Shown here: piece by piece, positions 7,902 to 15,798 of the stretch
How positions within the stretch are numbered: position 1 is the first letter of the stretch
How the letters are laid out: every line of letters starts with the position of its first letter
NCBI GenBank assembly: GCA_963754335.1
Contig: CAVWFQ010000003.1
Span: 682,001 to 746,000 of the forward strand
Reading direction: 5' to 3'
Source of the DNA: JBBSDP01 sp963754335
GTDB taxonomy: Bacteria > Planctomycetota > Phycisphaerae > Tepidisphaerales > Tepidisphaeraceae
Length of the DNA: 64,000 nucleotides
Position numbers and translations under genes: made by a program
Notes under the pieces: model-generated
What the model was told of the DNA's origin: nothing
The model's database searches: none
Seen by the model: the letters and a program-made list of their open reading frames with translations, nothing else

Positions 7902-9203
7902 TCATCGTTCAAATCGAATTCCATTGTCGCCGTAGATCGGCGCACTGGGGTAGCCGTTGTGTCGCCATATTTCATCCAAGGCAGGTGTGATTTCACGCAG
8001 AACGTTGTCCGCTGACGTATCTGCCGGAATCAGAATGGTGTCAGCACGCATGTCATCGCCGTTGAATATTGGCTGACCGCTGTAATTGTGGAAAGACCCG
8101 TTTGCGGTTAGCAGACCGCCCCGCATCTTCAGGATCGAGATACCGAAGTACCACGGCCCTTTAACTCCAATTTCCGTTAGGCCGGTCAGGTAGTGCTGAA
8201 CGCCTTCGATGATGTGGTGGTGAAAATTGTGCATCGGAAGCATCCAGCCTTTGGACTGGTCGATATGGGCGACGATAGCCGCCCCCGGTCCCATGCCGTC
8301 ACGACCGTACGCCAGATTGCGTGCGACCAACACACTGCCAAAGCTGGTGACTTCTACAATATTGTGCGGTGTGGTTTCTCCAACTTCGCCGAAGGTTACC
8401 GACTTTGGGCGATGTCGTAACGGACAACCTGAACTGATACCCATCGGCTGGAAAAACTTCATCAGCGTCAGAACGTCCTTGAATGGCAACGCTTTAGCCG
8501 GATGCCTCAGCGGTGTGATCGAAATGGCAAGCGCAGCGTGCTTCGTCTTCAGGTTATAGAACGAATCGTTCCGAAGCTCTTTTTCAAACTCTTCCCGTAT
8601 GTATTCCGCTCGTTTGAATGACTCTTCGTGCTTCCTTTCAGAGCCATCTTCTTCGTCGCTATCTGTGCCGCCGATGGTGTTCTGCGCTGATCTTGTTTTC
8701 ATGTGCCGCACTGTCTGTAGCAGATGCCGATGCAGTTTGCTCTTAAGGTCCGGCAGATCGTTAAAACTTTCGCATAAGGCAATTTTGTATAGCTTGGCCT
8801 TGTACTCCTTCAGACGTGCGAACTGATCAGCATCGAATTCGTTTGGGTCTATGTGGCGTCCAGAGAAATAAATGATGGCCTCTGTTTTGTTTGCCGCTAA
8901 ATATCGCTGAATTTCTTCAGCCGTCCCGGACTCTGCATTTGCAGTCGGGCTGCCAAGCTTAGTCCAGAAGACGGCGACGATAATGTCGCAGTGGTCGCCG
9001 AACTGTCGGTTGATGACATCCTGCGCCGAACCGACCGATGGCGTGGCGTGCGTCTTCCAGTGTTCTGCCAGAAGCGTGACCCCCTCTGCAACGGTATGAA
9101 GTGTGTTCCATTCGTTCACAACATCGGTGATGACTTTGATTTCTTCTTCAACATCGCCGGGCGATGCGATCAGAACCCGATAGCCGACAAGCGAAATGGA
9201 CAT
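7902..9203 (-). CDS. DUF4062-domain protein with shared C-terminal domain, possible defence protein
   Basis: 433 residues from the ATG at 9203 (frame open upstream; this start sits just before the domain). Residues ~5-150 fit DUF4062: YRVLIASPGDVEEEIKVI, AQDVINRQFGDHCDIIVAVF, and SGTAEEIQRYL. DUF4062 is often the N-terminal module of NLR-like or other multi-domain proteins and is thought to have a TIR-like fold. A charged linker follows, then a ~230-residue C-terminal domain (HIIEGVQHY, GPWYFGISILKM, IPADTS, EIWRHNG) also present in the broken TIR-like gene just downstream. Two proteins with interchangeable N-terminal modules on one sensor-like domain suggest a paired accessory, perhaps antiphage, locus. 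Function is inferred. Confidence 0.6.
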   Translation of the reverse strand: MSISLVGYRVLIASPGDVEEEIKVITDVVNEWNTLHTVAEGVTLLAEHWKTHATPSVGSAQDVINRQFGDHCDIIVAVFWTKLGSPTANAESGTAEEIQRYLAANKTEAIIYFSGRHIDPNEFDADQFARLKEYKAKLYKIALCESFNDLPDLKSKLHRHLLQTVRHMKTRSAQNTIGGTDSDEEDGSERKHEESFKRAEYIREEFEKELRNDSFYNLKTKHAALAISITPLRHPAKALPFKDVLTLMKFFQPMGISSGCPLRHRPKSVTFGEVGETTPHNIVEVTSFGSVLVARNLAYGRDGMGPGAAIVAHIDQSKGWMLPMHNFHHHIIEGVQHYLTGLTEIGVKGPWYFGISILKMRGGLLTANGSFHNYSGQPIFNGDDMRADTILIPADTSADNVLREITPALDEIWRHNGYPSAPIYGDNGIRFER

Positions 9204-9620
9204 GACGGAAGATTGTAACGAAAACATGCAAAGACAACGAAGGCTACGGTCGCGGGATCCTGGCCTTCTGGTTCGGATATTTTGGACCCGTCGCCTAGCT
9301 CGCCTTGCCCAGCGACGGGCGGGGAGCGCCAGAGTCGTTCGTGTGGCCAGCCTCTGCCGATGCACATCTCCAAAATCGCTTCTCCCCGTTCACGGATGCA
9401 GAAGAAGTAGCAGACCACGGCTTCCGTTGAAGCCGGCGTCCTGGGCGACGGCAGCTCCGGCAGGACGAGGGAGCGGAGCGTAGAAAACGATGATGTCTCC
9501 TCCCGATGTTGTCCTGCAAAAATTCACGGATGCACTCCCCCATTCGACCGATCATAGTATTAAGCAGATGGCGGACGGAAACTTAACGGAACTTGCCGAT
9601 CGCGGCGGCGCCCGCCGGCG
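9204..9620. other. Intergenic region, nothing identified
   Basis: About 415 bases between the divergent DUF4062 gene and the PLD-type gene. Short ORFs run through it on both strands but have no recognisable domain, and no RNA gene, repeat or operator is clear. It must hold promoters for both flanking genes. Confidence 0.4.
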
Positions 9621-10835
9621 GTGGAGCGCACCGCCACTCAGAGCGAGAAGCCGGCTCCCGTCGGCGTCAACCTCAACCCCGAATCGGACGATGGCTGGAC
9701 GCGTCCCGCTCCGGTTCAACTGGGCGATGGAACTCTGATCCAGCTTTTCAAGGATGGGGAAGCGCTGCTGGCAGCGTACAACGCCATCAAGGCCGCGACC
9801 CGGCGGATCTGTCTGGAAGTTTACATCTTCGCCAGTGACGACACCGGGCGTGCGTTTGCGGAATTGCTCGGCGAGAAGGCGCGCGAGGGGGTCGCCGTCT
9901 ATGTCATTTATGATTCCTTCGGCTCGATCGACAGCGACCGCGATATGTTTCGCCGGATGGCGCGGCAGGGCGTGCGGCTGCGGCAGTTTCATCCGATGCG
10001 GCCGTGGGAATGCAAATTCGGATGGCGGCCAGTCAACCGCGACCATCGCAAGCTGCTCATCATTGACGAGAACCTGGCCGGCCTGGGAGGACTGAATGTC
10101 GGCGGCGACTACGCCGGTTCGTGGGTCGTCAAATCCTCCCGAAAATCCGCGCTGCGGTCGTGGCGTGACAACGCCATCGGCATCATCGGCCCGGGCGCGG
10201 ATCAATTCTTCCAGGCGTTTCGTCAGACGTGGCGGTATGTGGAACGGGGGGGACGCATCGGTAAGGCGGCGTATGTCCACCACGCCTTCACCGGCGAACT
10301 GGGTGTGATGGCGACCGTTCCCACGCTCAACAGCCCGCTCCGCCCATTCCTCATGCGCCTGTTGCGCGAATCGCGGCGCAGCATCCTGCTGACGATGGCC
10401 TATTTCGCGCCGGATGACCCGCTCGTCGCCGAACTGTGTAACGCCGCCCGTCGCGGCGTCCGCGTGCGCCTCATGCTGCCGGGCCGATCGGACGTGCGAA
10501 TCCTGCACATCGCCGCCCAGTCGTTTTACGAAACGCTGATGGACGCCGGCGTGGAAGTGTACGAACGCCAGGGTGTCGTGCTGCACACCAAGGCGCTGGT
10601 GATCGATGAACGAACGACGGTGATCGGCTCGACCAATCTCGATTACCGCAGCATCGAATACAATCTCGAGATTTCCGCAATCGTCCATTCGGTGGAACTG
10701 GGAAGGCAAATGTGCGACCTGTTCGAGAACGACGTGCGATTCGCGATCAAATTCGACTGCGCGGCTTGGCGACATCGGCCGTGGCTCGATCGGGTGGGGC
10801 AGTGGGCGGTGAGCCGGGCGCGATATTTATTGTAA
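9621..10835 (+). CDS. Cardiolipin synthase-type phospholipase D family protein
   Basis: About 404 residues from a GTG at 9621; no in-frame ATG lies between the upstream stop (9561) and this codon. Two PLD catalytic motifs are present: NRDHRKLLIIDENLAGLGG and LHTKALVIDERTTVIGSTN, each with HxK and a downstream D and G/S-N. Two-HKD proteins of this length catalyse phosphatidyl transfer between phosphatidylglycerol molecules, making cardiolipin at the inner membrane face. There is no N-terminal membrane pair, so it is more like ClsB than ClsA. Its neighbours are unrelated and it is probably monocistronic. Confidence 0.85.
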   Translation: MERTATQSEKPAPVGVNLNPESDDGWTRPAPVQLGDGTLIQLFKDGEALLAAYNAIKAATRRICLEVYIFASDDTGRAFAELLGEKAREGVAVYVIYDSFGSIDSDRDMFRRMARQGVRLRQFHPMRPWECKFGWRPVNRDHRKLLIIDENLAGLGGLNVGGDYAGSWVVKSSRKSALRSWRDNAIGIIGPGADQFFQAFRQTWRYVERGGRIGKAAYVHHAFTGELGVMATVPTLNSPLRPFLMRLLRESRRSILLTMAYFAPDDPLVAELCNAARRGVRVRLMLPGRSDVRILHIAAQSFYETLMDAGVEVYERQGVVLHTKALVIDERTTVIGSTNLDYRSIEYNLEISAIVHSVELGRQMCDLFENDVRFAIKFDCAAWRHRPWLDRVGQWAVSRARYLL

Positions 10836-10919
10836 TTGTCTAAGAAATGGCCACAGAGATCACTGAGGGGCACAAAGCGGCCGCCGCAACCGAACCGGGG
10901 ACAAGGGTGCAGAATTATT

Positions 10920-11000
10920 CCCGCGGATGAACGCAGATGAACGCGGATTAAGAATCACCTGTTGCTCTGATCCGCGTTCATCAGCGTTGATCCGCGGCTG
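10920..11000. repeat. Dispersed repeat, GCGGATGAACGCAGATGAACG type
   Basis: The left side holds GCGGATGAACGCAGATGAAC and the right side its inverse (TGATCCGCGTTCATCAGCG, GATCCGCGGCTGA), making an imperfect stem. A relative lies at 3497-3560. It sits between the convergent PLD and SGNH genes, where it could also act as a bidirectional terminator. Confidence 0.7.
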
Positions 11001-11009
11001 ATTTGCCTT

Positions 11010-12067
11010 TTATTGATGCTTCTGATCGGCAGCCAGCGGCAGATCGAGTTGTTTGTGAAGCGCGCCGGCGAGCTGCTCGCCGGCTTTGCCGCTGCCGGTG
11101 ACGTTGGGGTGAACGCCGTCGGTGAAATCGCCGTTGCCGAGCCAGCCGGCGGAATCGATGTAGAAGATTTTCTTGTCTCCTGCTTCATTCCGCAGCTTCA
11201 CCAATTGCTCGATCTCGGCGGCGTGGCCTCCGTTAAAGGGCCGCATCGCGGCGATTTTCGCTTCGGGATAGGCCGTGCGGACGGCATCCAGCAGGTGCGT
11301 GTAGCCGGCCAGGAATGCGGGGCCGCCGCCGTCGTTGGTTCCCTGGTTGATCACGACGACATCCGCCTGCCAGTCGTCGCGGGGGCAACCCTGGTAGAAG
11401 AAGTTGAACGCATCGGCGGCGGCGGGGACTCCGCCATTGCCTCCGTGCGTGACCCCTTGCGCCCGAAGCCGCATTGACGCCATTGTGCGCCGAGGCGTTC
11501 GGCCGTCTGGGTCGGATAGGCGATGCGTCCGTCTCCGCGCCAGGGCCAGGTTGTCTTGCCCGGCTCGACGTTATGAACGATGACCCCTTCGGTGATGCTG
11601 TCACCCAGGAATTCCATCTTGAGCTTCGGAGCCGCCGGCGGGTCGGTGATTTTTCCTCCGACCACGTCCAGCCCCATGAAGGTCGCACTGGCCGTCAGCG
11701 GCGGAGACCAGCGCGGCTGATGCTCGTCAAGATCCTGGATGAAAAGCGTCAGCAGGTGCGGCTTGGCTTCAAGGTTCGACGCCAACTGCACAGAGGCTGC
11801 GAGTTCGGCGGCCTGCCAGGGTTGATCGTCGATTTTCCAGGCGATCGTAGGAAAGGGGGTATGGTTCTTCGCCACGTCAAACCGGGCGGAAATGTCCGTC
11901 CCGACAAACTGAGCGACGATGTGGCTACCGCTGTTGACCGTCACCGCCCGATCCACATCGCGACGATCCCAGCGGCCGAAAAGCTGAATGTGCGGATCGA
12001 TTTCAGCGAGGGCGTTGCCGCACACAATCAAAAGAAGAATGGGGAAAAGCGAAAGAACTCGTGTCAT
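11010..12067 (-). CDS. Secreted SGNH/CE2-like esterase (frameshift)
   Basis: A signal peptide (MTRVLSLFPILLLIVCGNAL) is followed by a beta-rich N-terminal domain (GSHIVAQFVGTDISARFDV), as in family 2 carbohydrate esterases. Then comes an SGNH hydrolase with FLGDSITEG (nucleophile Ser), VVINQGTNDGG (Asn block) and DGVHPN (catalytic Asp/His). Such enzymes remove acetyl groups from plant polysaccharides in the periplasm or outside the cell. The frame breaks near 11461-11464: adding one G to a GGG run joins GAQWRQCGFG to AQGVTHGGNGGVP. All catalytic blocks are otherwise intact, so the break may be an assembly error. Confidence 0.75.
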
Positions 12068-12123
12068 GATTCAGTTTCTCCTGCCGCCTTCACACAATAA
12101 CGTTCAACGGGAAAAATTAACAA

Positions 12124-12849
12124 TCAAGATCCGCCGCTCGTCCGTATTTGCTGTTGCCTGACTTGAGCGTCGGATTCGCTTCTGAGAATTACGCTGGTGT
12201 GTTCACGATTGACTCTGATTGTATCCATTCCACTTCCTCCGCTCGGCGAGGGGCGCTGATAAAACTCATCACCGTCTCCAATTTTCAGGTACTGGCCATC
12301 ATTGAAACGATCGTTCAGATTAATGAAGTATCGGTTTTGGATTTTCTCGAATCGGTTCGCTTTGACGATTCGATCAAAGTCTCCGCCCGCGAAATGGAAT
12401 TGGATCGTGAGCGAATCGTCTAATGACCGGTCGTGTCCGACAAACGAAGCGTGAACGATGCCTGGCATCGAATCGCCGCCCAGCAGATCGCGAAGCCGAT
12501 CGTAGGGAGCCGCCGCCGCTTGTGCCTTGCTGACGGCCACCACTGCTAACCAGCTTACGGTTGCCGGCGCGAGAGAAAGCATGAGCAGCACGCCGATTCT
12601 GCTTCGAGTCGCTGCTTTGGAGAGAAGGGCCACCGTCAGCGCAATCGCCCCGAACAAAATGACCGGAACCATTCCTAGGCAAAGCCACTCCGCCGCGCCA
12701 AACGAACCGTAAATGGACGCGAGAGAATAGATGATCAACGTAGAGAGACCTGTACCAATTACGACCAGTGTCACAAACGGACCTGTGGGTCTGCCGATCT
12801 CATGGGACGGAGTTGCATAGGACAGAGGATTGTGCGGGTCGGTTGTCAT
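12124..12849 (-). CDS. Membrane protein of unknown function
   Basis: 241 residues. Three membrane helices lie between about residues 25 and 110 (VTLVVIGTGLSTLIIYSLAS, CLGMVPVILFGAIALTVALL, VLLMLSLAPATVSWLAVVAV), followed by a ~130-residue soluble C-terminal part (FDRIVKANRFEKIQNRYFIN) that may be extracytoplasmic. No family is recognised. It lies head-to-head with the ECF sigma gene, about 80 bases apart, so the two promoters share a short region and the protein might be co-regulated. That link is only positional. Confidence 0.55.
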   Translation of the reverse strand: MTTDPHNPLSYATPSHEIGRPTGPFVTLVVIGTGLSTLIIYSLASIYGSFGAAEWLCLGMVPVILFGAIALTVALLSKAATRSRIGVLLMLSLAPATVSWLAVVAVSKAQAAAAPYDRLRDLLGGDSMPGIVHASFVGHDRSLDDSLTIQFHFAGGDFDRIVKANRFEKIQNRYFINLNDRFNDGQYLKIGDGDEFYQRPSPSGGSGMDTIRVNREHTSVILRSESDAQVRQQQIRTSGGS

Positions 12850-12929
12850 GCGAACCTTCCAAAGCGTTGTTCATGAGTCGGTCGCGGATCGCAAGATTCC
12901 AGTATCTCCATACGATATAATCGCATTCG

Positions 12930-14186
12930 ATGGCAGGCGAGGAAACCAACGCAACATCCCGTTCGCAGGTGGAGACGGTCTATCGATCCGAATCCCGCCG
13001 CGTCTTCGCGACCTTGATTCGCCTGATTGGCGATTTCGATCTGGCGGAGGAGGCGCTTCACGATGCTTTTACGTCCGCGATGGAGCAATGGCCGCGCGAG
13101 GGCGTGCCGGCCAATCCGCGCAGTTGGCTGGTCTCGGCCGGGCGGTTCAAGGCGATCGACGCCATGCGGCGTCGCGCCCGGTTCGACGCGTCTCTGACGG
13201 AGCTGGCGGCGCGACTGGACACGGATCATCGAGACGCAGATGCGCCGGATCCGGAGGGAATCGAAGACGATCGTCTGCGATTGATTTTTACCTGCTGTCA
13301 TCCCGCGCTGTCACAGGAAGCCCGCGTAGCCCTGACACTTCGCGAGGTGTGCGGGCTCACCACCGAGGAGATCGCCCGGGCGTTTCTCACTGCCCCGACC
13401 ACACTGGCTCAGCGAATTGTCCGCGCTAAGGCAAAGATCAAGGCGGCACGCATTCCGTACGGCGTGCCGTCTCGCGCCGATCTGCCGGAGCGGCTTGATG
13501 CCGTGCTCTATGTGATCTACCTGGTATTCAATGAGGGGTACGCTGCTTCGTCAGGCGATTCGCTGACCCGCGCCGACCTGACCGGCGAAGCGATCCGCCT
13601 CGGGCGATTGCTCATGGAACTGCTCCCGGAGCCGGAAGTGATCGGACTTCTGGCGTTGATGCTGCTCCAGGAATCCCGGCGGGGAGCACGCACTTCGCCG
13701 GTGGGGGACTTGATCCCGCTCGAGGAGCAAGATCGATCGCTCTGGAATCGCGTACAGATCGCCGAGGGATTGGCGCTGGTGCAACAGGCGCTCGCGTCAC
13801 GGCGGTTCGGGCCGTACACGCTTCAGGCGGCCATCGCAGCGGTCCACGCCGAAGCGCCCGCCGCGGCCGGTACCGACTGGGCGCAGATCGCGAGTTTGTA
13901 TGATTTGCTGCTTCGCATCGAGCCATCGCCGGTGGTGGAGCTGAATCGTGCCGTGGCTATCGCGATGCGCGACGGACCGCAGGCAGGCCTTGAATTGATC
14001 GATGCGATTTTCTCCCGTGGCGAGTTGACTGAGTATCACCTGGCGCATGCTGCGAAAGCGGAGTTGTCCCGTCGATTGGGAAGGACTCGGGAGGCCAGAG
14101 CCTCATACGAAACGGCGATCGGCTTAGCGCGACAGGAGCCGGAGAAGCGTTTCCTTGAACGGCGGCTGAGCGAACTAACCTTATGA
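12930..14186 (+). CDS. ECF sigma factor with DUF6596/TPR C-terminal extension (ECF42-like)
   Basis: 418 residues. Sigma region 2 is at about 15-75 (GDFDLAEEALHDAFTSAMEQ, FKAIDAMRRRARFD) and region 4 at about 125-170 (REVCGLTTEEIARAFL, LAQRIVRAKAKI). The remaining ~240 residues form the helical extension typical of the ECF42 group (LYVIYLVFNEGYAAS; VELNRAVAIAMRDGPQAGLE; TPR-like end). In that group the sigma has no anti-sigma partner, the extension regulates it, and it controls neighbouring DGPF/YciI genes. Those genes follow here, which supports the assignment. Confidence 0.9.
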   Translation: MAGEETNATSRSQVETVYRSESRRVFATLIRLIGDFDLAEEALHDAFTSAMEQWPREGVPANPRSWLVSAGRFKAIDAMRRRARFDASLTELAARLDTDHRDADAPDPEGIEDDRLRLIFTCCHPALSQEARVALTLREVCGLTTEEIARAFLTAPTTLAQRIVRAKAKIKAARIPYGVPSRADLPERLDAVLYVIYLVFNEGYAASSGDSLTRADLTGEAIRLGRLLMELLPEPEVIGLLALMLLQESRRGARTSPVGDLIPLEEQDRSLWNRVQIAEGLALVQQALASRRFGPYTLQAAIAAVHAEAPAAAGTDWAQIASLYDLLLRIEPSPVVELNRAVAIAMRDGPQAGLELIDAIFSRGELTEYHLAHAAKAELSRRLGRTREARASYETAIGLARQEPEKRFLERRLSELTL

Positions 14187-14223
14187 ACGAATATGACTTG
14201 GTTTGTGCGTTACTTCCCTTCGC

Positions 14224-14332
14224 CTGGTACTCCGGGAGAGGGATAGGGTGAGGGGCGTTTTGGAATTCGCGAATCGCCGCCACTTGAAAATTGCCCTCAC
14301 CCCAACCCTCTCCCGGGGTACCGGGAGAGGGG
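14224..14332. repeat. Hairpin repeat with CTCTCCCGGGGTACCGGGAGAGGG-type ends
   Basis: The left part has GGTACTCCGGGAGAGGGATA and GGGTGAGGG. The right part has the inverse CCCTCACCCCAACCCTCTCC and ends CGGGGTACCGGGAGAGG. The element can fold as a long stem and lies between the sigma gene and the first YciI gene. Relatives occur at 32812-32836 and within imuA at 40478-40515. Confidence 0.8.
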
Positions 14333-14477
14333 TCAGCGCTTGTCGGCGATTTTTGGATAACGCTTCACCGCGAGCCGGTAACCAAAAAAATTTGCAGGTT
14401 GATGTCGATTCGACGCGGCGCCGAGCGACAAATCGATGTTGCCGCGATGTTTCACCTGGAATTGAGGGAAATTGACC

Positions 14478-14903
14478 ATGCGATTCATGATTATTGTGAA
14501 AGCCAGCAAAGAGAGCGAGGCCGGCGTTTTGCCGAGTGCGCAGCTCCTGGCCGATATGGGAAGATTCAACGAGGAACTGGTGAAGGCCGGCGTGATGCTG
14601 GCAGGCGAAGGGCTCCAGGCCAGTTCCAAGGGAGCGCGGGTAAAGTTCAAAGGAAGCCAGCGCTTCGTGACGGACGGGCCGTTCGCCGAAACGAAAGAAT
14701 TGATCGCCGGCTATTGGATATGGAAAGTGAAGTCGAAAGAAGAGGCGATCGAGTGGGTCAAACGCTGCCCCAATCCGATGAGCGGCGAATCGGAAATTGA
14801 GATTCGACAGGTTTTCGAAGCCGAAGATTTCGGCGAAAATCTGACGCCGGAAGTTAAAGAGCGGGAAGAGCGAATGCGTGCCCAGGTTTTGAAGTCGAAT
14901 TAA
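14478..14903 (+). CDS. YciI/DGPF-domain protein
   Basis: 141 residues from the ATG at 14478, preceded by GAGGGA at a good distance; a TTG two codons earlier is less likely. The core has MRFMIIVKASKESE, VTDGPFAETKELIAGYW and the alternating fold of YCII-related proteins. The DGPF motif names the subgroup that is co-encoded with ECF42 sigma factors and probably expressed by them. The biochemical activity of DGPF proteins is not firmly known. It is the first of three small genes downstream of the ECF gene. Confidence 0.85.
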   Translation: MRFMIIVKASKESEAGVLPSAQLLADMGRFNEELVKAGVMLAGEGLQASSKGARVKFKGSQRFVTDGPFAETKELIAGYWIWKVKSKEEAIEWVKRCPNPMSGESEIEIRQVFEAEDFGENLTPEVKEREERMRAQVLKSN

Positions 14904-14951
14904 CGAATTTTACGAATCGGAACCGAACCCCATTTTCAAGAAGGAGTTGTC

Positions 14952-15359
14952 ATGCCAGTTCAACCGTATGTTCATTTCGACGGCGTTTGCGAAGAAGCGA
15001 TCGAGTTTTACAAGAAGGCGCTGGGCGCGGAAGTAAACATGCTGATGCGCTTCAAGGATGCCCCCGTCGACTGTCAGGGAATGTCTAAGGGCGTCGAAAA
15101 CAAGATCATGCACGCGAACCTGAACATCGGCGGTTCCGAGGTGCTTGTCTCCGACGGCCATTGCAAAGGGAACGCAAAGTTCGATGGCTTTAACCTCACT
15201 CTCGGAGTGAAGACCGACGCCGATGCGGAAAAAGCCTTCGCGGCGCTTTCCAGCGGCGGCAAAGTCACGATGCCGCTGGCCAAAACATTTTTCGCTTCAA
15301 GTTTTGGAATGGTAAATGACCGGTTCGGCGTCCCCTGGATCGTCATCGTGCAACACTGA
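14952..15359 (+). CDS. VOC-family (PhnB/glyoxalase-like) protein
   Basis: 135 residues with an AAGGAG ribosome-binding site. The sequence opens VQPYVHFDGVCEEAIEFYKK and includes MHANLNIGGSEVLVSDGH and a final FGMVNDRFGVPWIVIV. This is the PhnB-like subgroup of the vicinal-oxygen-chelate fold, often called 3-demethylubiquinone-9-methyltransferase-like, though true methyltransferase activity is doubtful. VOC proteins bind metals or small ligands. It lies between two DGPF genes in a cluster downstream of the ECF sigma gene, so a role in the same response is inferred. Confidence 0.85.
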   Translation: MPVQPYVHFDGVCEEAIEFYKKALGAEVNMLMRFKDAPVDCQGMSKGVENKIMHANLNIGGSEVLVSDGHCKGNAKFDGFNLTLGVKTDADAEKAFAALSSGGKVTMPLAKTFFASSFGMVNDRFGVPWIVIVQH

Positions 15360-15396
15360 ATGTTATCCACGGCGATGCTTCTACGGAGATCACCCG

Positions 15397-15798
15397 ATGA
15401 AATACCTGCTCCTGGTCTACATGGACGAAAACGCGATGACCGAACCCGAGAGGGTTCAGTGCTACAAGGATTCGACGAAACTTTCGCACGAGCTTCATGC
15501 CGGCGGGCAATTGTGCGGCGTCAATCCACTTCAGCCGGTTGCGACGGCGACGAGCGTGCGCGTGCGGGAGGGAAAGCGCCTTGTGACAGATGGACCGTTC
15601 GCCGAGACGCGCGAGCAACTGGGCGGATATTTTCTGGTCGACGCCGATGATCTCGACGCGGCGATTAACATTGCCGGTCGAATTCCGGGCGCCCGCAAGG
15701 GGACGGTCGAGATTCGGCCGGTGATGGAGATTGGGGGATTGCCGGAGGATCAGGCCGTTCGCGAATCGCCCAATGCATCAATACCCGTTGCCCGGTGA
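15397..15798 (+). CDS. YciI/DGPF-domain protein (second copy)
   Basis: 133 residues from the ATG at 15397 (MKYLLLVYMDENAMTEPERV). It has VTDGPFAETREQLGGYFLVD, the DGPF signature, and the C-terminal EIRPVMEIGGL strand. It is a homologue of the first YciI gene, and the ECF/YciI/VOC/YciI order is characteristic of the ECF42 setting. Its 3' end overlaps the end of the convergent Ig-repeat gene by 21 bases, so a shared terminator region is not available between them. Confidence 0.85.
   Translation: MKYLLLVYMDENAMTEPERVQCYKDSTKLSHELHAGGQLCGVNPLQPVATATSVRVREGKRLVTDGPFAETREQLGGYFLVDADDLDAAINIAGRIPGARKGTVEIRPVMEIGGLPEDQAVRESPNASIPVAR

Noticed and set aside
9552..10775. Long open frame of about 400 codons on the minus strand opposite the PLD-type gene
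   Set aside because: It is antisense to a gene with clear catalytic motifs, its product is rich in His/Arg/Asp without domain features, and such shadows are common in GC-rich DNA.
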